Below are positions 7,168-13,597 of a DNA stretch of 19,322 nucleotides, in pieces. The notes beneath the pieces were generated by a model. It made no database searches. It worked only from the letters and a program-made list of their open reading frames with translations, and was not told where the DNA came from. The stretch is from Prevotellaceae bacterium UBA6417 (lineage in GTDB: Bacteria > Bacteroidota > Bacteroidia > Bacteroidales > Bacteroidaceae): positions 1-19,322 of the forward strand of contig DJPH01000013.1 of assembly GCA_002439755.1 (NCBI GenBank), given 5' to 3'. The position numbers and the translations under genes are program-made. Position 1 is the first letter of the stretch, and every line of letters starts with the position of its first letter.

Positions 7168-8370
7168 CTATTGATAGAATTCGTTTTTGTCTGTCGTATT
7201 AAGGCCGTTTTCCTTGTTGATATATGGAAGAACTCGTGATGCGAACAGAAGCCTGTTCAGGTCGTATTCGTCGTAGTTGTCGGCTGACGGGTCGAAACTG
7301 CTTACGTGAACCCACCCCAAAGAGTGGATGAACTTTTTGTTTCCCATGTAGATGCCTACGTGTGAAACGCGTTCTTTGCGGCCTGAAGATGCTTTTTTGC
7401 CGAAAAACAGCAAGTCGCCCGGTTCAAGGTTGCTGAAGTCCGAGTTTATCTCGATTCTTTTTCCTTTATAGGCTTGTTGGGATGCATCGCGTGGAATGAT
7501 AATGTCGTGCATCAACAATGTGGTGCGTACAAAGCCGCTGCAATCTACGCCTTTTGTGCTTGTTCCACCCCACATGTAGGGTATGCCGTTCAGACGAAGT
7601 CCTGTTGCCAGGATGTTTTCGGTGTCTTGTTTCAAGGAACTTCTCCATTTGTCGAGGGGACGGCTTGCCTCTTTCGGAATGAAGCCTTGTCGTCCGTCGG
7701 GATAGGCCACCTGATAGAATTTTCCTTTTGTGCCAATCCATTTCAAACGGTTCCCGGCAACGATGTCACTTATGATTTGTGATTTTTTGTTGGCTTTCGA
7801 GTAAACGAAACCGTAGATGTCTGTTGCTACAATCAGCTTGCTTTTGTTCCATTCACTCAGTTTTTGTCTGGTTACAGCATGAATGGACGCGGGAAGCACC
7901 CATGCCAGATATTTGTCGGGAGTCTGTACTTGCCACCAACCTGCTTTTTGGATGATGCGTACGGGCATTCCCAAAATGGCTTGTGAGGATTGGCCTGCAT
8001 CATAGTCGGCATAGGTACGAAGATTACATACTGAGACATTGACTATGCCCCAATTGTTTTCGCCCGTTTCTTCAAAATCCGGCAATAGCCGTATTCCGTT
8101 GTCTACGTTCAAGCCGAAAGCTTTCAAACTATTTTCCAAGGCGTCACGAGCAGGCGGTAAATCAGTGACACCGCTTAGGATAACAGTGTTTTCGCTTCCC
8201 ATGCGGTATTCTATGTCGAAGACGGCTATTCGTTTGTCGGGTGCGAATGTATTTTCTATACTGTCGATGATGGCTGTTATCCGGTTTGTATCATTATTGT
8301 TTGCTGCTAAAAGCAATGCTTGAACGGTGAACTGGAAAGTCAGGATTAGAATTGGAATTTTCTTTTTCAT
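7168..8370 (-). CDS. NlpC/P60 (C40) endopeptidase with SH3-like domains, YkfC-like
   Basis: It encodes 400 residues. C40 enzymes of this build cut the gamma-D-Glu to diamino-acid bond of murein peptides. There is a signal peptide at 1-23, an N-terminal domain to about 100 and two bacterial SH3-like regions (about 105-165 and 180-235). The catalytic domain runs from about 250 to 385 with C277 (VDCSGF), H337 (VSHVGIY) and H349 (FIHS). This layout matches YkfC-type enzymes, which act on free peptides rather than intact sacculus. The start at 8370 is chosen because it opens the signal peptide; the ATG at 8403 lies at the predicted transcription start. It is the first gene of a unit with the Tat epimerase 12 bases downstream, as in murein-peptide recycling clusters. 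It could be an export-side recycling enzyme or a wall hydrolase. Confidence 0.9.
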   Translation of the reverse strand: MKKKIPILILTFQFTVQALLLAANNNDTNRITAIIDSIENTFAPDKRIAVFDIEYRMGSENTVILSGVTDLPPARDALENSLKAFGLNVDNGIRLLPDFEETGENNWGIVNVSVCNLRTYADYDAGQSSQAILGMPVRIIQKAGWWQVQTPDKYLAWVLPASIHAVTRQKLSEWNKSKLIVATDIYGFVYSKANKKSQIISDIVAGNRLKWIGTKGKFYQVAYPDGRQGFIPKEASRPLDKWRSSLKQDTENILATGLRLNGIPYMWGGTSTKGVDCSGFVRTTLLMHDIIIPRDASQQAYKGKRIEINSDFSNLEPGDLLFFGKKASSGRKERVSHVGIYMGNKKFIHSLGWVHVSSFDPSADNYDEYDLNRLLFASRVLPYINKENGLNTTDKNEFYQ

Positions 8371-8404
8371 ATGCTCGAAAGGATGATGCCTTTTATTTTC
8401 CATG

Positions 8405-8412
8405 CAAAAGTA
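8405..8412 (-). promoter_or_regulatory. Probable -7 element for the NlpC/P60-epimerase-transglutaminase unit
   Basis: On the minus strand TACTTTTG (8412-8405) matches TAnnTTTG. Transcription would start near 8401, giving a leader of about 30 bases before the chosen ATG at 8370. No TTTG is seen at -33, so the promoter may be weak or helped by a regulator. Confidence 0.5.
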
Positions 8413-8528
8413 CTGAAAATAATTTTTTGCCGGTAGTTCTTGCCTGTTATTTTGGGCTTAGTGAATGATTGTTGTGTGCTGTTTGCTTTTTATTAGGTAG
8501 TTAGAAAGTTTGAACCCTGAAAAAATAT

Positions 8529-8536
8529 TAAATTTG
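8529..8536 (+). promoter_or_regulatory. Probable -7 element for the ECF sigma operon
   Basis: TAAATTTG matches TAnnTTTG exactly, with transcription expected near 8540 and a leader of about 36 bases. A TTTG at 8509-8512 lies 16 bases upstream, shorter than the usual 19-21. The site looks like a housekeeping promoter rather than an ECF-type -35/-10 pair, so self-activation by the encoded sigma factor is not evident here. Confidence 0.45.
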
Positions 8537-8575
8537 GTGGAGCTATCGCGTGCTTGCGTGTATAGAGAATAGAAA

Positions 8576-9067
8576 ATGGATATAGCGACGTTTGAAAATA
8601 TGGCCAAAGAGTTACGGTTGCTGGCAGAAAAGTCGAGCCGTGCTTTGTTGACAGACGAGGCTGATGCTGAAGATGTGGCACAAGATGTGATGGTGCGTCT
8701 TTGGAGTATGTGCGGCGAGCTTCGTGCTGAGCATGTCAGGGGATTGGCTTCGTTGATGGCCAGACGTATGTCGTTGAATGTGTTGCGCAGTAGGCAGCAG
8801 GAAACGCGCGAAGCACTTGTCGAAGATCCTTTGGATGCCGATTCGCCATTTGAACGTCTTCATGAGAAGGAAATGGCCGCCTGGCTTGAAAAACGTTTGC
8901 AGAGTCTTCCATCCACTCAGCGCATCGTGTTACGGATGCGCCAGGTAGAGCGACGTTCACGTTCTGAGATCGCATCGATATTGGGTTTGGAAGTACATAG
9001 TGTGGAAACGCTGCTTTCGAGAGCGCGTCGCGAGTTGTTGAATGAGATAAAAAAGAAATTCTTATAA
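8576..9067 (+). CDS. ECF-family RNA polymerase sigma factor
   Basis: It encodes 163 residues. It should direct RNA polymerase to a small regulon in answer to an envelope or external signal. Sigma region 2 spans about 8-75, with the core-binding DAEDVAQDVMVRLW (31-44). Region 4 spans about 108-155, with LPSTQRIVLRMRQVERRSR followed by a helix-turn-helix (EIASILGLEVHSVETLLSRAR). There is no region 1 or 3, as usual for ECF factors. The stop overlaps the start of the next gene by one base (TAATG), implying translational coupling with a likely anti-sigma factor. The gene is divergent from the NlpC/P60 unit, with about 160 bases between the promoters' coding starts. Its target promoters are unknown. 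Confidence 0.92.
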   Translation: MDIATFENMAKELRLLAEKSSRALLTDEADAEDVAQDVMVRLWSMCGELRAEHVRGLASLMARRMSLNVLRSRQQETREALVEDPLDADSPFERLHEKEMAAWLEKRLQSLPSTQRIVLRMRQVERRSRSEIASILGLEVHSVETLLSRARRELLNEIKKKFL

Positions 9068-9843
9068 TGACAGAAAATAGTGAGTCAATAGCAAATTTGC
9101 TGGACAAGTTTATGGCCGGATCTACCTCTCGTGCCGAAGAGCAGATGCTGGCTGAATATTTTCGTTCGGCCGATATTCCGAAAGAGAGGGAAGCCTACCG
9201 AGAAATGTTCCGCTATTTCGATGAGGGAATGCCCGATGTTGCGGTGACAGGTAAAAAGGCGCTGCGCGTCAGACGGCCTTTGCGCAAGATTTATTTGTGG
9301 GCTGCTTGTGTTGCTGCCGGGCTTATTGTTTTGTTCCTGATTTTGCCACGAGCCAATGAGATTTCTACTGGCCGGAAAGTTCTGGCTGATGTGAAACATA
9401 CGGTAGAGACGACAGCCGATACGGCAGCAAGAAATGCCAGACAAAAGCCTGCAGGTTTGACAGTGAAACCTATGAGGAACATCGGGCGGCTGATGCAGGA
9501 ACGCCTTGTGCGCCGTCCGCCCAAAAGATATTTTGCCGAAACCGAAACTGCGGCAAAACAGATTGCAGTTGCAGGCGACAGCATCACGGGAGATACACTG
9601 TCTGCAAATGACACCGACCGCTGGTTGGCACAAACTGTTACGAAGGATACGCTTCAGCCTGAGATGCCGGTTCGGCATGTTCCGGAAGTTGAGAAAAGAG
9701 CCGAAGACGTGACTTTGACACGCGAAGACATTTTGGCAGCCATCATTCGGGAACAAATGAGACGTGCTGAAGTGTTGCGTACCTTTGAAACAATGGTCAT
9801 GGAAGCTCCTTTGCCTGAATATGATGACATTGCAGAAGAATAA
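9067..9843 (+). CDS. Putative one-TM anti-sigma factor
   Basis: It encodes 258 residues. An N-terminal cytoplasmic part (1-70) carries LLDKFMAGSTSRAEEQMLAEYF, a pattern common at the N-terminus of Bacteroidetes anti-sigma proteins. One membrane helix follows at about 75-93 (IYLWAACVAAGLIVLFLIL), then a Thr/Ala- and Arg-rich periplasmic region that is probably poorly ordered. It ends in an acidic helix (REDILAAIIREQMRRAEVL onward). No zinc-finger HxxxCxxC motif is visible. Its ATG overlaps the sigma stop by one base, which is the strongest reason for the call. It probably holds the sigma factor at the membrane until a periplasmic signal arrives; the signal is not evident. Confidence 0.75.
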   Translation: MTENSESIANLLDKFMAGSTSRAEEQMLAEYFRSADIPKEREAYREMFRYFDEGMPDVAVTGKKALRVRRPLRKIYLWAACVAAGLIVLFLILPRANEISTGRKVLADVKHTVETTADTAARNARQKPAGLTVKPMRNIGRLMQERLVRRPPKRYFAETETAAKQIAVAGDSITGDTLSANDTDRWLAQTVTKDTLQPEMPVRHVPEVEKRAEDVTLTREDILAAIIREQMRRAEVLRTFETMVMEAPLPEYDDIAEE

Positions 9844-9852
9844 CGGAAAACA

Positions 9853-9876
9853 ATGAAGAAGATATTTACAGCATAG
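9853..9876 (+). other. Seven-codon mini-ORF abutting and in frame with the next gene
   Basis: ATGAAGAAGATATTTACAGC followed by A and TAG encodes MKKIFTA-stop. The TAG is followed at once by the ATG of the secreted-protein gene, in the same frame. MKKIFTA looks like the start of a signal peptide. This may be an amber-interrupted older start, a translated leader, or chance. Confidence 0.4.
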
Positions 9877-10839
9877 ATGAAAAATATGAGACAAAACAGA
9901 TTTTTAGTACTGTCTGCTGCAATTTTGTTGACAGCTAGTGGAATGCAATTGAAAGCCGCTGAGAGGAGGTTGTCTGCGGAGATGTCCGACGATGTTGCTT
10001 CCGAATTGATTGAAGACAATGTGTCACCGCGCCATGTGCGTACGGCTCTTTATGAGTTCCTGAATCATCCGTTGGTGCATGCCAGTATCAATGTTGATTG
10101 CAATAAAGATCCCGAAACCGGAGCTCTCAATTCGCGCTCTACAGAGTGCAATTTTACTTGCCCTACTGGAATGGGACTGATTTCCAAGATCAAGGATGCA
10201 TTTGAAAAGGATGAGGACGTGTCCTATTCTTTGACGCATTTTCTTCCTTATCAATCGTGCAACGGAAACTCGTCAACATTGATTCTGACGAGCGATAAGC
10301 CGAATGTCGGAATCACTTTTCGTGCAAACAGAGCGGAAGAAGGACTGGTAATGTGCGTTTCCAATGCCCGGAATAAGGATTTCAGAGATGCTTATTGCAT
10401 TTCGTGGAGAGAAGATGATGGAAAGCTAAAGGGTTCAATTCTTATGGTGACTTCTCGTCGCCCTGATGTGGTTGAACGTCTCTATAAGGCGAAATCAATG
10501 GTACAGTCGCTTTCGCCCGATGAGCTTGAGGCATACCGCCAGGAACTGACCAAGGATATGTCTTTCAATGAGCTTTCATCGGCAATGGAGAAGTATGGCA
10601 TTACGCTACCCAAGAAAAAGCTTTATTCTGATACCAAAATGAATGATCTGGCCACCTATCGCGACCAGTTGCAGAAAGCCGCCAACGCGTGTCTGCAAAC
10701 GGCGGCAGCTTATTCCAAGCGTGGCACCAAGGCCGACCGTTTGCTTGCAAAAGAATGCATGAAGCAGTATAAAGGCTATCAGAAGAAGCTGGCAGAAACT
10801 GATAAAGCGATACAAAAACTGCTGAAAAAGAATAAGTAA
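9877..10839 (+). CDS. Secreted protein of unknown function, third gene of the sigma operon
   Basis: It encodes 320 residues that I do not recognise. Residues 1-27 form a Sec signal peptide (MKNMRQNRFLVLSAAILL then TASGMQLKA). The mature part has two sections. Residues about 40-200 look globular, with at least six cysteines (in VDCNK, TECNFTCPTG, YQSCNG, MCVSN and AYCISW) that could form disulfides in the periplasm. Residues about 210-320 are charged and helical, with Lys/Glu/Gln-rich coiled-coil character ending in LLKKNK. It begins 33 bases after the anti-sigma gene on the same strand. It could be a regulated target or a periplasmic partner that helps sense the signal. The start could also be the ATG three codons in. 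No enzymatic motif is visible. Confidence 0.85.
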   Translation: MKNMRQNRFLVLSAAILLTASGMQLKAAERRLSAEMSDDVASELIEDNVSPRHVRTALYEFLNHPLVHASINVDCNKDPETGALNSRSTECNFTCPTGMGLISKIKDAFEKDEDVSYSLTHFLPYQSCNGNSSTLILTSDKPNVGITFRANRAEEGLVMCVSNARNKDFRDAYCISWREDDGKLKGSILMVTSRRPDVVERLYKAKSMVQSLSPDELEAYRQELTKDMSFNELSSAMEKYGITLPKKKLYSDTKMNDLATYRDQLQKAANACLQTAAAYSKRGTKADRLLAKECMKQYKGYQKKLAETDKAIQKLLKKNK

Positions 10840-10864
10840 AAGCGATGAATGTAGAATGGCTCCT

Positions 10865-10907
10865 GCCTTTCTTTGCCTTTCTATCGTGATAGAAAAAAGC
10901 GAAAGGC
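10865..10907 (+). terminator. Likely transcription terminator of the sigma operon
   Basis: The outer arms GCCTTTC (10865-10871) and GAAAGGC (10901-10907) enclose an inner stem TTTCTAT/ATAGAAA (10878-10884 and 10889-10895) with loop CGTG. It lies 25 bases after the stop of the secreted-protein gene. There is no clear T run on the plus strand, so it may act as an mRNA 3' stabiliser rather than an intrinsic terminator. Confidence 0.5.
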
Positions 10908-11043
10908 TGGCAATTGAAACGGTAACGCGGTAAATTGAAAAAGGAAAGTACTGATTTGAATTTGAAAACGATAAAATCTCTTTATGTTACCTTGTGAGCC
11001 TCAAAGATAATGAGGCTTTGAAAAACATCTGTACACGAGTTGT

Positions 11044-11094
11044 AAAAAGAAGAGCGGGAAGCCCATCTCATATAGAGAAAAGGCTTTCCGCTCT
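11044..11094 (-). terminator. Intrinsic terminator of the ilv operon
   Basis: Arms at 11051-11063 (AGAGCGGGAAGCC) and 11082-11094 (GGCTTTCCGCTCT) pair over 13 bp with one G-T. On the minus strand the stem is followed by TCTTTTTACA (11050-11041). It lies 22 bases past the ilvC stop, a standard position. Confidence 0.88.
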
Positions 11095-11116
11095 CATTGG
11101 TAAAACCGCAATGCGA

Positions 11117-12160
11117 TTAGTTGTTTTCGGGACGGAGCTTGCGAACAACTTCGCCGGTGCGCCACATTTCACTTTCGTGCAAAGCTTCCAACTCTTTTTG
11201 CAGACCTACGCGGTAGTCGGGTTTGGAGTTTGCATCGATGGATATTTGTGCTTCATGACCGCTGGCAACGCTGTTGTAAAGCTTTTCCATGACTGGTTTG
11301 ATGGCATCGTGGAACGGTCCCATCCAATCAAGAGCTCCGCGCTGGGCTGTAGTAGAGCAATTGGCATACATCCAATCCATTCCGTTCTTGGCAAAGAGAG
11401 GCATGAGCGATTGAGTGAGCTCTTCTACTGTCTCATTGAAAGCTTCCGAAGGCGTGTGTCCATGCTCACGAAGGGTTTCGTATTGTGCAAGGAGCAATCC
11501 CTGGATGGCACCCATCAGGGAGCCGCGTTCACCGGTAAGGTCGGAAGTAGCTTCGCGTTTGAAAGTTGTTTCGAAAAGATAGCCTGAGCCGATACCTACA
11601 CCGAAGGCCAATACTTTTTCAAGAGCGTTGCCTGAATAATCTTGATAAACGGCATAGGAGGAGTTCAAGCCGCGTCCTTCAAGAAACATGGTGCGCAAGG
11701 AAGTTCCCGAGCCTTTTGGAGCAACCATGATGACATCGATGTCTTTGGGAGGAACAACGCCTGTACGATCGTTCCAAGTGATGGCGAAACCGTGCGAGAA
11801 GTAAAGCGTCTTGCCAGTGGTCAAATGAGGTTTGATGGTCGGCCAAAGTTGCATTTGTGCAGCATCACTCAGCAACATGCACACGATGGTGCCTTTTTCA
11901 GCGGCTTCTTCAATTGAGAATAGGGTCTTGCCGGGAACCCATCCGTCGGCAACGGCTTTTTCGAAAGTTTTGCCTTGACGCTGGCCGACAATAACGTTGA
12001 AACCATTGTCACGGAGGTTACATGCCTGACCGGGGCCTTGAACACCATAACCGAGAACGGCGATAGTTTCACCTTTCAATACCTCACGAGCTTTTTCGAG
12101 AGGGAACTCTTCGCGGGTCATAACTTCTTCGATGACACCGCCAAAATTCATTTTTGCCAT
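11117..12160 (-). CDS. ilvC: Ketol-acid reductoisomerase
   Basis: It encodes 347 residues. It converts acetolactate or acetohydroxybutyrate to the dihydroxy acid, using NAD(P)H and Mg2+, the second common step of valine and isoleucine synthesis. The Rossmann motif GYGVQGPGQ is near residue 37. The reductoisomerase domain carries VAPKGSGTSLR, the metal-binding block TSDLTGERGSLMGAIQGLL and the later SEAFNETVEELTQ glutamates. Length fits a class I enzyme of the Bacteroidetes type. The start MAKMNFGG at 12160 is chosen over an ATG 14 codons upstream because it matches the usual family N-terminus; the longer form would reach into a hairpin. It is the last gene of the ilv operon, 53 bases after the thioesterase gene, followed by a strong terminator. 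Confidence 0.97.
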   Translation of the reverse strand: MAKMNFGGVIEEVMTREEFPLEKAREVLKGETIAVLGYGVQGPGQACNLRDNGFNVIVGQRQGKTFEKAVADGWVPGKTLFSIEEAAEKGTIVCMLLSDAAQMQLWPTIKPHLTTGKTLYFSHGFAITWNDRTGVVPPKDIDVIMVAPKGSGTSLRTMFLEGRGLNSSYAVYQDYSGNALEKVLAFGVGIGSGYLFETTFKREATSDLTGERGSLMGAIQGLLLAQYETLREHGHTPSEAFNETVEELTQSLMPLFAKNGMDWMYANCSTTAQRGALDWMGPFHDAIKPVMEKLYNSVASGHEAQISIDANSKPDYRVGLQKELEALHESEMWRTGEVVRKLRPENN

Positions 12161-12177
12161 TTTGTTTAAACTGTTAC

Positions 12178-12191
12178 GCAGCCGAAGCTGC
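12178..12191 (-). other. UUCG-tetraloop hairpin upstream of ilvC
   Basis: In the minus-strand transcript GCAGC-TTCG-GCTGC forms a 5-bp stem capped by a C(UUCG)G tetraloop, an exceptionally stable RNA cap. It lies between the thioesterase stop (12214) and the ilvC start (12160), with no T run after it. It could stabilise or delimit the ilvC message. Confidence 0.5.
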
Positions 12192-12213
12192 AAGTTATAC
12201 ATATGTTATTCTG

Positions 12214-13011
12214 TTATTTGATTTTCTCTTGTCTGATCAAGGGCTTAAACGTTACTGCGCAGTGGCAGACCGTTTCGCCTGTTTGTTGATTTTCTTTATC
12301 GTCAATGTTTTTCTTGACAACAATGTGGTATTTATCTGTTGCGGATTCCTTGACCCAGATTCCTAATTGGTCGCCGCAATAGCTTTCGGAATTGTAGGCT
12401 ATCTCAAGATGACTGACTTGATGGGTGCTGAAAAGCTGCTTGGGGAATGTATCGAGTATGAATTCTATGTATCGGATGCTGTTGACATGATTGTTTTCGT
12501 CGATATCGCTGTAGTATGTGGGGCGATTGTGGAGGCAGAAGCTGTTGTCAAGGCGTATTCGGCTGAATGGCTGAACGGAACAGTAACGTTCTGTTTCAAT
12601 ATAGGGATCAAAAGTGTGTCCGAACAGCTCTTCCAGGACTTGTGGCTTCCTCGTAGTTTCGTCAATCATGGCCCAAATGGTAAACACATATCCGATAATG
12701 TTGCCATTCGCATCGCGTATATCGAAGCAGCGGTCGGTGAAGTAACGGTAATAGCGGCAAATCCAGGTGGAAATGGTATATTCCTCGCCTAATTTGGGCC
12801 AAGTAATCATGTCAAAAGACATACGTGAAAGCACCCAAAGGAAACGATGTCCGTTAAGCGTAAGCCGATCGAAACCGCGTGCTCCGGCATGATTTTCGGC
12901 ACATGCCAAGACATGCTTGCCCAATACACTCCAACTCAAGCGACCGGTATAGTCGTCATCAAAAGGCTGTACCGTAAACTTGAACGAATCAACTTTTTGT
13001 CCTTCCGGCAT
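12214..13011 (-). CDS. Acyl-ACP thioesterase (FatA/FatB-like double hotdog)
   Basis: It encodes 265 residues. This family hydrolyses acyl-ACP to free fatty acid and ACP in the cytoplasm. The N-terminal hotdog covers about 10-130 and the C-terminal hotdog about 145-262. The catalytic stretch YSDIDENNHVNSIRY (167-181) holds D171, N173 and H175, as in plant FAT enzymes (D-x-N-x-H-V-N). The start at 13011 (MPEGQK) lies 10 bases after the ilvN stop; the frame stays open upstream but would overlap ilvN and adds sequence that is only the ilvN shadow. It sits inside the ilv operon between ilvN and ilvC, an arrangement I recall from other Bacteroidales. This suggests a link between branched-chain keto acids and branched fatty acids, but substrate length and branching cannot be read from sequence. 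Confidence 0.88.
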   Translation of the reverse strand: MPEGQKVDSFKFTVQPFDDDYTGRLSWSVLGKHVLACAENHAGARGFDRLTLNGHRFLWVLSRMSFDMITWPKLGEEYTISTWICRYYRYFTDRCFDIRDANGNIIGYVFTIWAMIDETTRKPQVLEELFGHTFDPYIETERYCSVQPFSRIRLDNSFCLHNRPTYYSDIDENNHVNSIRYIEFILDTFPKQLFSTHQVSHLEIAYNSESYCGDQLGIWVKESATDKYHIVVKKNIDDKENQQTGETVCHCAVTFKPLIRQEKIK

Positions 13012-13021
13012 GGTTTTACGA

Positions 13022-13585
13022 TTATTCTTGCAATTTTTTTTGCTCGTATCGTTTTTGGCGTTCACAAAGGTATTCGTCCAACAACTCACGGCGATTTTTA
13101 GTAATTGCAATGGCTCCCGAACGAACATATTGCAAGATGCAGTCCCACCGTTTCAAATTGTCGTAGAGAGCGAGGATTTCTTCTGTCATGCCGTCTTTGG
13201 TTACAATTGAATATGTGGGATTGACTTCAACGATATTGCCCGAATAGATACGAATGATTTTGGAAATTTCGTGATGTTCGAGTATCTTTGGAGTACTTAG
13301 CTTGAACAATGCAACTTCTTGAATATAGATGTCATCACTCGTAAAGTAGTTGGCGCGCACAACACCGATTTTCTTTTCTATCTGTTTGGTCATCTTCTGG
13401 ATAGTGCACTCGTCATTCCAACAAGTAATGGTGTAACGATGCAGCCCTTCAATGCTCGAAGCAGAAACATTGAGGCTTTCTATATTGACTTGCCTGCGTG
13501 TGAATACCGAGGTGATTTCATTCAGCAGACCGGCAATGTTTTCTGAGAAAATAATCAGAGTATATAAAATCTTGTTTGCTTCCAT
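13022..13585 (-). CDS. ilvN: Acetolactate synthase, small regulatory subunit
   Basis: It encodes 187 residues. It binds the IlvB catalytic subunit, raises its activity and mediates feedback inhibition by valine in the families studied. The ACT domain occupies about 6-78 (LYTLIIFSENIAGLLNEITS, then RRQVNIESLNVS). A C-terminal domain (about 85-175) follows, and the protein ends in a basic, charged helix. Length is within the usual 160-190 range. The start lies 12 bases after the ilvB stop, and the thioesterase gene begins 10 bases after its own stop, so all three are translated from one message. Confidence 0.95.
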   Translation of the reverse strand: MEANKILYTLIIFSENIAGLLNEITSVFTRRQVNIESLNVSASSIEGLHRYTITCWNDECTIQKMTKQIEKKIGVVRANYFTSDDIYIQEVALFKLSTPKILEHHEISKIIRIYSGNIVEVNPTYSIVTKDGMTEEILALYDNLKRWDCILQYVRSGAIAITKNRRELLDEYLCERQKRYEQKKLQE

Positions 13586-13597
13586 ATTCTTCTAAGA

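Larger units (their letters stand above)
10840..11116. other. Convergent intergenic region with several hairpins
   Basis: This stretch separates the secreted-protein gene (plus) from ilvC (minus). It holds the two hairpins listed separately as terminators. A third small inverted repeat, AGCCTCA at 10997-11003 and TGAGGCT at 11011-11017, has a 7-base loop and no T run after it. No gene is visible. Confidence 0.7.

Noticed and set aside
9085..9894. 269-codon minus-strand frame opposite the anti-sigma gene
   Set aside because: It is antisense to a coupled sigma/anti-sigma pair, rich in Cys/His/Phe as expected of an antisense shadow, and has no promoter or recognisable motif.
11002..11009. TATCTTTG on the minus strand near 11005 as another promoter
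   Set aside because: It points into the 3' end of a plus-strand gene with no minus-strand gene ahead, so it is probably a chance match.
10994..11587. 197-codon plus-strand frame opposite ilvC
   Set aside because: It runs through the ilv terminator and the conserved 3' half of ilvC. The product is a shadow translation.
12161..12202. Longer N-terminus for ilvC starting at 12202
   Set aside because: The 14 extra residues have no counterpart in the family as I know it and would be read through the UUCG hairpin; MAKMNFGG is the usual start.
13012..13128. Longer N-terminus for the thioesterase starting at 13128
   Set aside because: It overlaps the conserved end of ilvN in another frame, while MPEGQK at 13011 lies 10 bases after the ilvN stop.
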